This document shows, piece after piece, positions 8,130-16,179 of a stretch of DNA of 41,515 bases. Every line of letters begins with the position of its first letter. Position 1 is the first letter of the stretch. The DNA comes from Deltaproteobacteria bacterium (GTDB lineage: Bacteria; Myxococcota_A; UBA9042): NCBI GenBank assembly GCA_016875335.1, contig VGRO01000033.1, positions 1 to 41,515 on the forward strand, given 5' to 3'. Made by a program: the position numbers and the translations under genes. Below the pieces are notes generated by a model, which did no database searches, was not told the origin of the DNA, and was given only the letters and a program-made list of their open reading frames with translations.

Positions 8130-9008
8130 ATGAGCCGCTGGACCACCCTGGTCGACCCCGCATGGTTCAGCGCCGACCCGCGGCCTGCCGACGATGTCGG
8201 CCTGGCGGTGCAGTGGCTCGGGACGGCGGGATTCCGGGTCCTGTCGCGCGGTCACCACGTCTGGCTCGACCCGCACCTGTCGCGCCACCCGCTCGGCGAG
8301 TTGGCGTTCTCCAAGGTCTCGCCCCGCGTCGATCGCGTCGCAGCGGAGGTCGACGTTGCCCACGCGGTTGCCGTCGGCCATTCGCACTTCGACCACGCGC
8401 TCGACGCTCCTGCGGTCGCCCGGTTGCACGCCGCCCGCGTGTACGGGTCGTCCGACACACTGAATTGGTGTCGCGGCTACGGCGTGCCCGAGGACCAGTT
8501 GGTCGAGCTGCGCGGCGAGGGAGAGTCGTTCGTCGAGGGACCTTTTGCGCTGCGTGCGGTCCGCAGCGAGCACAGTCCGCTTTTTGCCGGGCGCGTGCCC
8601 CTGCCCGGGCGCATCGACCGCGTGCTGAGCGGGCCGGCGCACTACACGCGCTGGCGGGTCGGGCTGACCTTGGGGCTGCACCTGCAATGTGCCGGCGGCA
8701 GCGTCTATCACTTGGGGTCGGCAAACCTGGTCGATGCGGAGCTTGCCGGCGTGCAGGCTGACGTGCTGCTGTGTTGCACCATTGGCCGGCAGTCGGTGCC
8801 CGAGTTCACGCGGCGCGCCGTGGCGGCGCTGCGGCCCAAGTTCGTGGTGCCGTGCCACTGGGACCCGTTCTGGACGCCCATCGACGCGCCGCCACGGCAA
8901 ATCCCCAGCAACGATCTCGCAGGCTTCCTGAGCGAGGTCGCCGCCTGCCCGAATGCGCCGCAGGTGCGCGTGGTGCCGATTCGCGGCTGGGTTGTGGTCA
9001 AGGTGTAG
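8130..9008 (+). CDS. MBL-fold metallo-hydrolase
   Basis: 292 aa, ATG with GAGG 8 nt upstream, 15 nt after the previous gene. The metallo-beta-lactamase signature HSHFDH (with VGHSHFDHALDAP around it) supplies the dinuclear metal site. VQWLGTAGFRVL and VWLDPHLSR at the N-terminus and VVPCHWDPFW near the C-terminus match the UlaG/L-ascorbate-lactonase-like or NAPE-PLD-like branches. No signal peptide, so cytoplasmic. The substrate cannot be read from sequence. Confidence 0.85.
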   Translation: MSRWTTLVDPAWFSADPRPADDVGLAVQWLGTAGFRVLSRGHHVWLDPHLSRHPLGELAFSKVSPRVDRVAAEVDVAHAVAVGHSHFDHALDAPAVARLHAARVYGSSDTLNWCRGYGVPEDQLVELRGEGESFVEGPFALRAVRSEHSPLFAGRVPLPGRIDRVLSGPAHYTRWRVGLTLGLHLQCAGGSVYHLGSANLVDAELAGVQADVLLCCTIGRQSVPEFTRRAVAALRPKFVVPCHWDPFWTPIDAPPRQIPSNDLAGFLSEVAACPNAPQVRVVPIRGWVVVKV

Positions 9009-9042
9009 GCGCGCCGCCCTGCCGGTCACCGCGACCGATGGT

Positions 9043-9070
9043 TTGACATGGCGTTGCAGCGGCCTACCTT
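9043..9070 (+). promoter_or_regulatory. promoter candidate for terC
   Basis: A consensus -35 TTGACA at 9043-9048 is followed after 16 nt by TACCTT at 9065-9070. It would give a roughly 85-nt 5' leader before the terC start. I looked for a yybP-ykoY manganese riboswitch in that leader and saw no recognisable motif. Confidence 0.55.
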
Positions 9071-9164
9071 GCGCCGCCCCAGGTGCGCGCCCGGGTCTGG
9101 AGCGCGGCCTCGCCGGGCGCGGCGACCACGCTTTTTGGCGACCCGGCTCCGATAGGTGCAGTCG

Positions 9165-10241
9165 ATGGAATTGCTCATCTGGTCCGGCTTTCTGCTGCTC
9201 GTGTGCGGCATCCTGGCCCTGGACCTGGGCGTCCTGAACAAGCAGGACCACGTCATCGGCTTTCGTGAGGCCCTGCGCTGGACCGGCGTGTGGGTCACCG
9301 TGTCGATGCTGTTCCTGGTCGCGGTCTACTTCCTCTACGAGCACCACGTCGGCGACCTCGGCTTGGGCGCTGAGCCGCTGACCGGGGCCAATGCCGCGGT
9401 GCTTTACCTGACCGGCTACCTCGTCGAGTACTCCCTCTCGGCAGACAACATTTTCGTCATCGCGCTCATCATCGCGGCTTTCCGGGTGCCGCGGCTCTAC
9501 CAGCACCGGGTGCTCTTTTGGGGCATCCTGGGCGCCTTGGTGCTGCGCGGCGTGATGATCGGCGCGGGCACGGCGCTGATTCGCCAGTTTTCGTGGATGA
9601 TCTACGTGTTCGGCGGCATCTTGCTTTTGAGCGCGGCCAAGATGGCCGTCACCCAGGACGACGATTCCTTCGATCCCAACGACAGCGCCATCGTGCGGTG
9701 GGCCAAGCGGTTCTACCCCATCGCACCCGCCATGGACGGGTCCAAGTTCTTCGTGACGCTCGGCGATGGTCGGCGCGCGATGACGCCGCTCTTCCTTGTG
9801 CTGCTGCTCATCGAATCGACGGACGTGCTGTTTGCCGTCGATTCGATTCCTGCGGTCTTTGCTGTGACCACCGACCCGTTCCTGGTGTTCACGTCGAACA
9901 TCTTTGCTATCATGGGTTTGCGTTCGTTGTACTTCGCGCTCGCCGGCATGCTCGGTCGGTTCCACCACCTCAAGCACTCGCTGGTGGTGTTGATGGCGTT
10001 CATCGGCGTCAAGATGCTGGCGTCGCATCACATCCACATCGCGCCGGTCGCGTCGCTCGGCGTCATCGCAGTGATTCTGGCCGCAGGTGTCGGGGCATCC
10101 TTGGCGTTTCCGCTGTCCGAAGAAGCCCTTGCACGACACCAGGATCGCCACGGCAGCGGCGCGCAGCCCGCCGAGCCTCGCCTGGGCCAAGTCGATGCGG
10201 ACGCCGAGGATCGACCCGCCGTGGCCGGCCGCGACGCTTGA
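9165..10241 (+). CDS. terC: TerC-family integral membrane protein (Alx/TerC-like)
   Basis: 358 aa from ATG 9165 (AGGTG upstream); GTG 9156 is possible. Multiple hydrophobic segments run through the protein (LLIWSGFLLLVCGILALDLG, WVTVSMLFLVAVYFL, and more). Hallmarks of the family are EYSLSADNIFVI and ESTDVLFAVDSIPAVFAVT followed by FTSNIFAIMGLRSLYF, which carry the acidic residues thought to bind metal. Members are linked to tellurite resistance and, for Alx and related proteins, to manganese export. The roughly 40-residue C-terminal tail is hydrophilic and not conserved-looking. It has its own promoter candidate and is probably monocistronic. Family certain; the substrate here is inference. 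Confidence 0.93.
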   Translation: MELLIWSGFLLLVCGILALDLGVLNKQDHVIGFREALRWTGVWVTVSMLFLVAVYFLYEHHVGDLGLGAEPLTGANAAVLYLTGYLVEYSLSADNIFVIALIIAAFRVPRLYQHRVLFWGILGALVLRGVMIGAGTALIRQFSWMIYVFGGILLLSAAKMAVTQDDDSFDPNDSAIVRWAKRFYPIAPAMDGSKFFVTLGDGRRAMTPLFLVLLLIESTDVLFAVDSIPAVFAVTTDPFLVFTSNIFAIMGLRSLYFALAGMLGRFHHLKHSLVVLMAFIGVKMLASHHIHIAPVASLGVIAVILAAGVGASLAFPLSEEALARHQDRHGSGAQPAEPRLGQVDADAEDRPAVAGRDA

Positions 10242-10301
10242 GGCAGGCCCGCCCCTCGCGCCGAACTTCCTTCACAATTGCGCACAACTGGCACAGTGGT
10301 T

Positions 10302-10329
10302 TTGCCCACAGCCACCGCGGCGTTACCAT
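10302..10329 (+). promoter_or_regulatory. promoter candidate for the sulfur/Fe-S cassette
   Basis: TTGCCC at 10302-10307, a 16-nt spacer, then TACCAT at 10324-10329. The predicted leader to the first gene is about 90 nt. The 184-nt gap before that gene holds nothing else I recognise. Confidence 0.4.
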
Positions 10330-10425
10330 GCGGGACAGCTCGCGGCCCGCGCGACCAATCCATGGGCCGCGCGCGCCGCTGGCCGCGGGAACGCACGATC
10401 CCGGTGGGCCGCAAACGGGGGCGAC

Positions 10426-10737
10426 ATGGGACGGTGCTGCGGCGGCAAGAACGCAGGCAAGCCGATTTCGCGGGGCAGGTACGCGGTTGGCCTCGGGGTG
10501 TTCTGCGGCTATCACGGTGCGGTGGGAGCCCTGCTGCACGCGGCGGCAATCCCGGTGCCGGCATTGCGCAAGGTGCGCGATTTCCATCGGTCGATCGCCT
10601 CGACTGAACTCAAGGAGATCCTGGCGTTGCGCGATATCAACCTCAACGGGGAGTCGCCGGCCGACGCAGAGGCCGGGGTCTGCGACCTCGACCCGCCAGC
10701 GGCGGACGTCGCGGATTCCGCACCAAGCCGGGGATGA
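10426..10737 (+). CDS. small Cys-rich membrane protein coupled to a cysteine desulfurase
   Basis: 103 aa from ATG 10426 (G-rich GGGGG upstream); the frame is open further 5' but without coding character. The N-terminus is MGRCCGGK with a Cys pair at 4-5. A hydrophobic stretch at about residues 19-46 contains Cys27 and His30 and is probably one membrane segment or a short hairpin. A charged region follows (RKVRDFHRS, TELKEILALRDINL), and one more Cys lies near residue 90. The stop overlaps the next start (ATGA, 10734-10737), so translation is coupled to the desulfurase. I do not recognise the family. Cys content and coupling suggest sulfur or metal handling at the membrane (inference). Confidence 0.72.
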   Translation: MGRCCGGKNAGKPISRGRYAVGLGVFCGYHGAVGALLHAAAIPVPALRKVRDFHRSIASTELKEILALRDINLNGESPADAEAGVCDLDPPAADVADSAPSRG

Positions 10738-11849
10738 CGCGCATCTACCTCGACCACAACGCCAGCAGTCCTTGGCGCCCCGCCGTCGCCCGTTGGATGC
10801 GCAGCGCGCGAGCCGGGCGCCTGGGCAATCCGTCGAGCTTGCACCGCGAGGGTCGGGCCGCCCGGGCCCTGGTCGAGGCCGCCCGGGTTCACATCGCCCG
10901 CCGCCTCGGGGCGGCCGACCCGCAGCAGGTGGTGTTCGTCTCCGGCGGTACCGAAGCGAACAACCTCGCGATCCACGCGGCCACACAGGGACGACCTGGG
11001 CGCGCGGCTGTCACCTCCATCGAACATCCCGCGGTGCTGCGGCCCATGGCGGCGTTGGCGCAACGCGGGTGGCAGGTGGAGACGCTGCCGGTCACCGCGG
11101 CGGGCCAAGTGGCGGGCTGGCCGGACCTGGGGCCGGGAGACGTGCTCGCGGTCATGCGCGCCAACAACGAGACGGGTACCGTCCTGGACCTCGCCGCGGC
11201 GCGCCGCTCGGCGCCTGACGCGTGGCTGCACTGTGACGCGATTCAGGCGATCGGCAAGATCGCTGTCGATTTCGAGGCCTTGGGCGTCGATACGCTGTCG
11301 GTGGCGGGCCACAAGTTCGGCGCACCGCTGGGCGTGGGGGCGCTGGTGGTGCGCGACCCGAATCGCATCGCCCCCCTGCAGTTGGGCGGCGGCCAAGAGC
11401 GCGGGTTGCGCAGCGGAACCCAGGCGGCCGCGCTCATCGAGGCGTTGCGCATCGCCCTGGACGAAGCGATCGGTGAACAGCAGGCCCGCGCTGCGCACAC
11501 GGCCCGGCAGCGGGACCGGCTGGAGGTGCTGCTGACCCAAGGCGTCGCCGACGTGACCGTCATCGGCGATCCGCGGGCGCGCCTCCCGAACACGCTGTGC
11601 CTGGCGTTCGGTGGGGTTTCGGCCGAGGCCCTGGTCGTGCGCCTCGATGCCCTCGGGGTCGCCGTCGCCACCGGCAGCGCCTGCTCGTCGGGGTCCGGCA
11701 AGCCGAGCCACGTGCTCACGGCCATGGGCGCGCCGCTGCGCGGGGTGTTGCGCATCAGTCTGGGGCCCGACCACGGCGACGCCGAGATCGACACAGCGGG
11801 CCGCCATATCGTCTCTGCCGTCGCGCAGTTGCGGCGCATCGCAGCCTGA
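10734..11849 (+). CDS. cysteine desulfurase (NifS/IscS type, class V aminotransferase fold)
   Basis: 371 aa, ATG overlapping the previous stop by 4 nt. The enzyme uses PLP to turn cysteine into alanine plus an enzyme-bound persulfide. Features: IYLDHNASSP start, SGGTEANNLAI, IEHPAVL, ANNETGT, PLP Lys194 in VAGHKFGAP, RSGT, and persulfide Cys317 in GSACSSGS. The Cys loop with the extra SGS resembles the NifS/IscS group more than SufS. It is followed 17 nt later by a scaffold-like gene, forming a desulfurase-scaffold pair. Which cluster pathway it serves is not decided by sequence. Confidence 0.95.
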   Translation: MTRIYLDHNASSPWRPAVARWMRSARAGRLGNPSSLHREGRAARALVEAARVHIARRLGAADPQQVVFVSGGTEANNLAIHAATQGRPGRAAVTSIEHPAVLRPMAALAQRGWQVETLPVTAAGQVAGWPDLGPGDVLAVMRANNETGTVLDLAAARRSAPDAWLHCDAIQAIGKIAVDFEALGVDTLSVAGHKFGAPLGVGALVVRDPNRIAPLQLGGGQERGLRSGTQAAALIEALRIALDEAIGEQQARAAHTARQRDRLEVLLTQGVADVTVIGDPRARLPNTLCLAFGGVSAEALVVRLDALGVAVATGSACSSGSGKPSHVLTAMGAPLRGVLRISLGPDHGDAEIDTAGRHIVSAVAQLRRIAA

Positions 11850-11866
11850 AGCCGCCCGGAGGCCCC

Positions 11867-12223
11867 GTGTACAGCCCCCTCGCCATGGACCATTTTCTCA
11901 GGCCGCGCCATGTGGGCAAGCTCGCCGGACCTGGCGTCGTGTCCGGTGTCGCCACCAATACTGACTGCGGCGACACGGCGCGCATCACGCTGCGCGCGGC
12001 CGGCGGTGCCGTCGCTGAGGTCGCGTTTGCGAGCGACGGCTGCGCAGGCGCCATCGCGGCGTGTTCAGCGACGGCCGCGTGGCTGGCTGGCAAGCCTCTG
12101 GACGACGCCCGAGCCCTCGACGTCGCCACCATCGAGCGACTATTGGCTCCCTGGCCCGACGCCAAGAAGGGCTGCACCGCCATGGCCGTCGCCGCCGCAC
12201 GCGCCGCGCTGGCGCAGACCTGA
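11867..12223 (+). CDS. IscU/NifU N-terminal-like Fe-S scaffold protein
   Basis: 118 aa from a GTG with GGAGG 4 nt upstream; the frame opens at 11597 inside the desulfurase gene. The start VYSPLAMDHFLRPRHVG matches the IscU/NifU N-terminus. The three cluster-ligand cysteines are kept: Cys34 in TDCGD with the adjacent Asp36, Cys59 in DGCAGAIAA, and Cys103 in KKGCTAM. It is a little shorter than IscU and lacks an LPPVK loop for HscA, so it is closer to stand-alone NifU_N scaffolds. It receives sulfur from the upstream desulfurase (family knowledge). The next gene starts 2 nt after its stop. Confidence 0.88.
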   Translation: MYSPLAMDHFLRPRHVGKLAGPGVVSGVATNTDCGDTARITLRAAGGAVAEVAFASDGCAGAIAACSATAAWLAGKPLDDARALDVATIERLLAPWPDAKKGCTAMAVAAARAALAQT

Positions 12224-12225
12224 TC

Positions 12226-13359
12226 GTGAACGGCGGCCTTCACGGCCTCGGCGGGCTGCGGCGACACGCACATCTGGGGGCGACCCTTGCCGCCAGCACC
12301 TTGCGCAGCCCCGAACTGCCGTTCAAGCTCACGGTGGCCCTGACGTGGCGCTGCCACCACCGCTGCGCGTGCTGTGGCATCTGGCGGCGCGACAAGGGCG
12401 AGGAGCTGCCAGCCGAGGCGTGGGCACGGGTGTTCGCCAGCTTGCCGGGCCTTGCCTGGCTCGACTTGACCGGCGGCGAGCCGACGGCGCGGACCGATTT
12501 CGCTCGGGTTGTCGCCAGTTTGAACTCCGGGGGCCTGGACGAGGCCGGCCGCGGTCCTGGCCGAAGCCGTCCGACGCGCCTTGCGATCGCGCATTTCCCC
12601 ACGGCAGGCATGGTGCCGCAGCAGGCCGAGGCGGCAGCGCGCGCCCTGCGCTGGCCGGGCGGTCCGCGCGTCCTCGTGACCGTCAGTTTCGACGGGGACC
12701 GCGAATTGCACGACCGCCTGCGCGGCGTAGTGGGCGCCTTCGATCGTGCGGTCGAGACCTGGCAGCGGCTGCGGGCCGTGCCTGGCGTGCAGGTCGTCGC
12801 CGGGTTGACCCTGCAGCCGGGCAACGTCGGCCAGTGGCGGCGGATCGCCGACGCCCTGTGCGCCGCGTTGCCGGGGTTCGAACTGGCGGATCTGCACGCC
12901 AATGTCCTGCACCGTTCTCCCCACTATTTCGGCAACCTCGAGGCCGCGACCCCCGACGGCGCGGCGCTCGTCGCCGACCTCCGCGGCATCGCCGCTGCCA
13001 AGGGCGCCCGCCGCGACCCGGTGCAACTCATCGAACGCGCCTACCTTGCCCTTTTGCCTGGGTACCTGCAAACAGGGCGCTCGCCATTGCCGTGCCGCAG
13101 TGCCGAACTCTCGGCCTTCGTGGATCCCGCGGGCACCGTGTTTGCCTGCACGATCGACCCTCGCCCCATCGGCCGCCTCGCCGATTTCAACTTCGATTTT
13201 GCAGCCTTGTGGCGGAGTCAGAGCCGCCTCGACCTGAGCCGCGAGGTGGCCGCGGACCGTTGCGTCGGCTGCTGGACCCCGTGCGAGGCCTACCAGACCC
13301 TGCTGACCCAGCCGCGGCGGACGCTGCTGGCATGGACAGGCCGGGCGCTGCGGGCGTGA
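12226..13359 (+). CDS. radical SAM/SPASM-like enzyme of unknown substrate
   Basis: 377 aa from GTG 12226, 2 nt after the scaffold gene; the same frame is open within that gene. The radical SAM triad is Cys43, Cys47 and Cys50 in CHHRCACCGIW, with the SAM-binding LDLTGGEPTAR after it. The C-terminal third has more Cys: PLPCRS, VFACTIDP and a closing CVGCWTPCEAY. These are placed like SPASM/twitch auxiliary Fe-S ligands, but fewer than in a full SPASM domain. The middle part (VTVSFDGDRELHDRLRG) is typical of SPASM-family enzymes. Sitting at the end of a desulfurase-scaffold cassette suggests that its clusters are loaded by those proteins (inference). No precursor peptide was found beside it. Confidence 0.85.
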   Translation: MNGGLHGLGGLRRHAHLGATLAASTLRSPELPFKLTVALTWRCHHRCACCGIWRRDKGEELPAEAWARVFASLPGLAWLDLTGGEPTARTDFARVVASLNSGGLDEAGRGPGRSRPTRLAIAHFPTAGMVPQQAEAAARALRWPGGPRVLVTVSFDGDRELHDRLRGVVGAFDRAVETWQRLRAVPGVQVVAGLTLQPGNVGQWRRIADALCAALPGFELADLHANVLHRSPHYFGNLEAATPDGAALVADLRGIAAAKGARRDPVQLIERAYLALLPGYLQTGRSPLPCRSAELSAFVDPAGTVFACTIDPRPIGRLADFNFDFAALWRSQSRLDLSREVAADRCVGCWTPCEAYQTLLTQPRRTLLAWTGRALRA

Positions 13360-13388
13360 CGCAGCGCCTGCCGAGGATCATTTTCGGA

Positions 13389-13417
13389 TTGCCGCTGCGA
13401 TGACGCTCGGCTACCCT
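13389..13417 (+). promoter_or_regulatory. promoter candidate for the matrixin gene
   Basis: TTGCCG at 13389-13394, a 17-nt spacer, TACCCT at 13412-13417. The gene start at 13459 would follow a leader of about 35 nt. Confidence 0.45.
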
Positions 13418-13458
13418 TCCGGCCCCGCCAGCACCGGCTGGTCGATGCGCAGGTTGCC

Positions 13459-16179
13459 GTGATTGCACCCGTTTTCTGCCGCGCGCCTGTTCGCTGGGCG
13501 GTCGCATTCTCGGCCCTGGCGATGGCCATGCTGGCACTGCCCGGTCTGGCGCACGGCTTTGGCGTGTCGCTGACCAAGGAAACCACCGGCAACGTCGTGC
13601 GCTGGAAGGCGCCGGCCATGACCTTCTGGCTGCATCCGGCGTGCTCGACCGACTTGCCGCCGGCTCCGTGCCTGGACGAGGTGCGCAAGAGCTTCTCGGC
13701 CTGGACCACCGCCTGTACTGCCGCCACCTTCTCCGAACAGGGGTTTTCGGAGAGCAAGAAGCTGACCGCCATCGGCTTCAACACCGATGGCAAGAACCAG
13801 GTCGCCTGGATCGAAGACGGCGCCTGGGACATGGGCAAGTACGTGCTCGGGGTCACGTCGCCGGTGTTCTACCAGGACGGCACCATCATCGAAGCCGATA
13901 TCGCCATGAACGGCTACCAGCAGACCTGGTCGCTGTCGGGCAAGGTCAATTCGACGGACGTCCGCAATGTCGCCGTCCACGAGATTGGCCACTTTTTCGG
14001 CTTGCAGCACATGCTTGGCGGCTACGACCCGGACAACCCGCCGACCATGGCGCCGACCGCCGACCCGACCATGAAGTCGCAAACCCCGGAAGCCGACGAC
14101 TTTGCAGGAATCTGCTTTCTATACCCCAAGGTCTCCAGTGCTTGCCAGAGCAACAAGGACTGTCCGCTGGTCGTCGCCGACGGGCCGGACGGAGAGTACT
14201 ACGCGGGGCAACTGGCATGTTCCGGCGGCAAGTGCGGCGGCTTCGACCCCAACGTGCCCAAGGGCACCGGCAAGCTCGGCGCGACCTGCGCGTCGTCGTT
14301 CGATTGCATGGAGCCCCTTTTCTGCCAGCCGATGTCGAGCGGCAAGGGCGTGTGCGCGCAGACGTGCAAGCCCAATACCAGTGGCGCATGTCCCTCGGGG
14401 TTCGTGTGCACTCCTTATCAGGGCGATCCACAAAACGGCGTCTGTATCGCTGGACAGGCCCCCGGCACCAAGGCAGAAGGCGCGCCGTGCGCATCGGGCA
14501 AGGAGTGCGCAAGTGGCCTGTGCATTGTCGAGGACGGCGCCGCTGTGTGCCGAACACCTTGCACTGCCAGCAAGCCGTGCCCGGTTGGCAAGACTTGCGC
14601 TGCCATTCCCGGCGCGAGCTACGGGGCGTGCGTTGAGGCCAAGAAGGCGCCCGGAGAAGGCTGCACCGCATCGACCCAGTGCCAAAGTGGCGTCTGCTCC
14701 GCCGGCACATGTGCGGCGACCTGCAACATCCAGGCCGACTGCCCGGCCGGGCAGGGCTGCCAGAAGCCGACCAGCTCGCCCGGCACCTGCGTGCCGCTCG
14801 GGACCAAGGCGATCGGCGCGCCTTGCGCCGCCAACCTGGAGTGCAGTTCGGGCCTCTGTGCCAACCTTGGCGCCGGGCCGGTGTGCGCCAAGCCGTGCAC
14901 CGCCAACGGCCAGTGCGCAGCGGACCAGGTGTGCACCGGCCTGTCCGGCGGCGGCGGAGCCTGTGTGGCTGCGCCCAAGAAGATCGCCGACGGCGGCGCG
15001 TGCAAGGCGAGTAGCGAGTGCGCCTCGAACCTGTGCGTTGGCAACGCCACCACGGGGCTATGCGTCGCGGCCTGTGCAGCCAGCAAGCCGTGCGCCTCTG
15101 GATTCGACTGCGTGCCGTTGCAGGGCGGCGGCGGCGCGTGCCTCAAGGCAGCGACCAAGAAGCCGGCAGGGCAGCCGTGCCAGACCAGCGGCGACTGCCA
15201 GAGCAATCTGTGCATCGCCGACACCCCGACGAGCGGCATCTGCCTGGACGAGTGCACGACTGCCGCACCGTGTGCCGCCGGGTTCGCGTGCCAGAAGCTC
15301 CAAAGTGGCAAGTCGGCGTGTTTTCAACTCGGTCCGGCGCAGGTCGGAGAAAAGTGCGCAGAATCACTGGATTGCCAGTCAGCCAAATGTCTCATCGACG
15401 GCAGCAAGAACTATTGCACCAAGGCGTGCGCCGCGGCCGGCGACTGCCCGTGCGGGATGTCGTGCGCGGCTGTCACCGGCGGCAAGGTCTGCGCAATCGG
15501 ACCGAAAGTCGCGTGCGTGCCGGTGGGCCAGGTGTGCGCGGCGGCGAGCGAGTGCGCTTCGGCGGCGTGCGTCGCCAAGGTGTGCGTCGAGGTGTGCTCC
15601 ATCTTTTCGGCCAACTCGTGCCCGACGGGGCAGAAGTGCATGCGCTTGCAGCCGGGCGCCGCCGAGGGGGTGTGCGCCAAGTCCGGGACGGTCGCCGACG
15701 GCGGTGCGTGCAGCAAAGATGCCGAGTGCGCCAGCGGCTTTTGCCACGAGGGCGCGTGCGGGTCGCCGTGCAGCCCGTTCGGGCCCAACAAGTGCGGTCT
15801 GGGCATGCACTGCGCCGGGGCGGCGGGCGGCGTCGGGGTGTGCGCCAAGGCCACGTCGACGCCTGCGCCCGATGCTGGTTCGACCGACGTGGCTGCTGCG
15901 AGTCCCGACGGCACAGCAGCGGCCGACGGCGGACCTCTCGGGGAGGCGACCGCTGGCGACGCCGACGGCCCATTGGCCGAAGAGGCCGGCGCGCGGCGGT
16001 TGGCCGGCGGTGATTCTGCAGGCACCGCGCGCACCGTCGCGTCGTCCACCGGATCATCGTCGGCGTTTGGGTGTGCCGCCGGGCACGCCAGCGCGGGGAC
16101 AGGCGCGCTGGTAGGATGGGTTGCGGTCGCGCTGGTTGCTCTCGCCGGCCGCCGCCGCGTCGACGGCTATTCCTCGTAG
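13459..16179 (+). CDS. secreted matrixin-type metalloprotease with nine Cys-rich repeats and MYXO-CTERM-like anchor
   Basis: 906 aa from GTG 13459, opening with a signal peptide ending near LAHG (about residue 33). The metzincin zinc motif is HEIGHFFGLQH (His174, Glu175, His178, His184), followed by a candidate Met-turn (PTMAP) and DFAGICFLYP, as in matrixins. From about residue 274 to 800 there are nine units of about 59 residues. Each starts GxxC-x5-C-x-S-x2-C and carries a second Cys cluster of the type C-x3-PC-x2-G-x2-C. An Asp/Ala/Gly-rich linker follows. The tail then has FGCAAG, a hydrophobic helix and RRR, the MYXO-CTERM pattern for cell-surface anchoring. It overlaps the convergent MFS gene by 13 bp. 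Protease activity is likely but unproven; the substrate is unknown. Confidence 0.92.
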   Translation: MIAPVFCRAPVRWAVAFSALAMAMLALPGLAHGFGVSLTKETTGNVVRWKAPAMTFWLHPACSTDLPPAPCLDEVRKSFSAWTTACTAATFSEQGFSESKKLTAIGFNTDGKNQVAWIEDGAWDMGKYVLGVTSPVFYQDGTIIEADIAMNGYQQTWSLSGKVNSTDVRNVAVHEIGHFFGLQHMLGGYDPDNPPTMAPTADPTMKSQTPEADDFAGICFLYPKVSSACQSNKDCPLVVADGPDGEYYAGQLACSGGKCGGFDPNVPKGTGKLGATCASSFDCMEPLFCQPMSSGKGVCAQTCKPNTSGACPSGFVCTPYQGDPQNGVCIAGQAPGTKAEGAPCASGKECASGLCIVEDGAAVCRTPCTASKPCPVGKTCAAIPGASYGACVEAKKAPGEGCTASTQCQSGVCSAGTCAATCNIQADCPAGQGCQKPTSSPGTCVPLGTKAIGAPCAANLECSSGLCANLGAGPVCAKPCTANGQCAADQVCTGLSGGGGACVAAPKKIADGGACKASSECASNLCVGNATTGLCVAACAASKPCASGFDCVPLQGGGGACLKAATKKPAGQPCQTSGDCQSNLCIADTPTSGICLDECTTAAPCAAGFACQKLQSGKSACFQLGPAQVGEKCAESLDCQSAKCLIDGSKNYCTKACAAAGDCPCGMSCAAVTGGKVCAIGPKVACVPVGQVCAAASECASAACVAKVCVEVCSIFSANSCPTGQKCMRLQPGAAEGVCAKSGTVADGGACSKDAECASGFCHEGACGSPCSPFGPNKCGLGMHCAGAAGGVGVCAKATSTPAPDAGSTDVAAASPDGTAAADGGPLGEATAGDADGPLAEEAGARRLAGGDSAGTARTVASSTGSSSAFGCAAGHASAGTGALVGWVAVALVALAGRRRVDGYSS
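14278..15850 (+). repeat. nine-unit degenerate tandem repeat inside the matrixin gene
   Basis: The unit starts fall near 14278, 14482, 14653, 14815, 14992, 15169, 15346, 15526 and 15700. Spacing is 162-204 nt, mostly 171-180 nt, or about 59 codons. Identity is at the level of the Cys pattern rather than of the DNA, so the array is old and diverged. Every unit keeps the frame. Confidence 0.8.

Noticed and set aside
9071..9164. yybP-ykoY manganese riboswitch in the terC leader
   Set aside because: This element often precedes TerC-type genes, but the leader is short and I could not find its conserved internal loops.
14278..15850. Possible CRISPR-like repeat array
   Set aside because: The repeats are about 177 bp long, diverged in DNA, keep the reading frame and encode a Cys-rich protein module.
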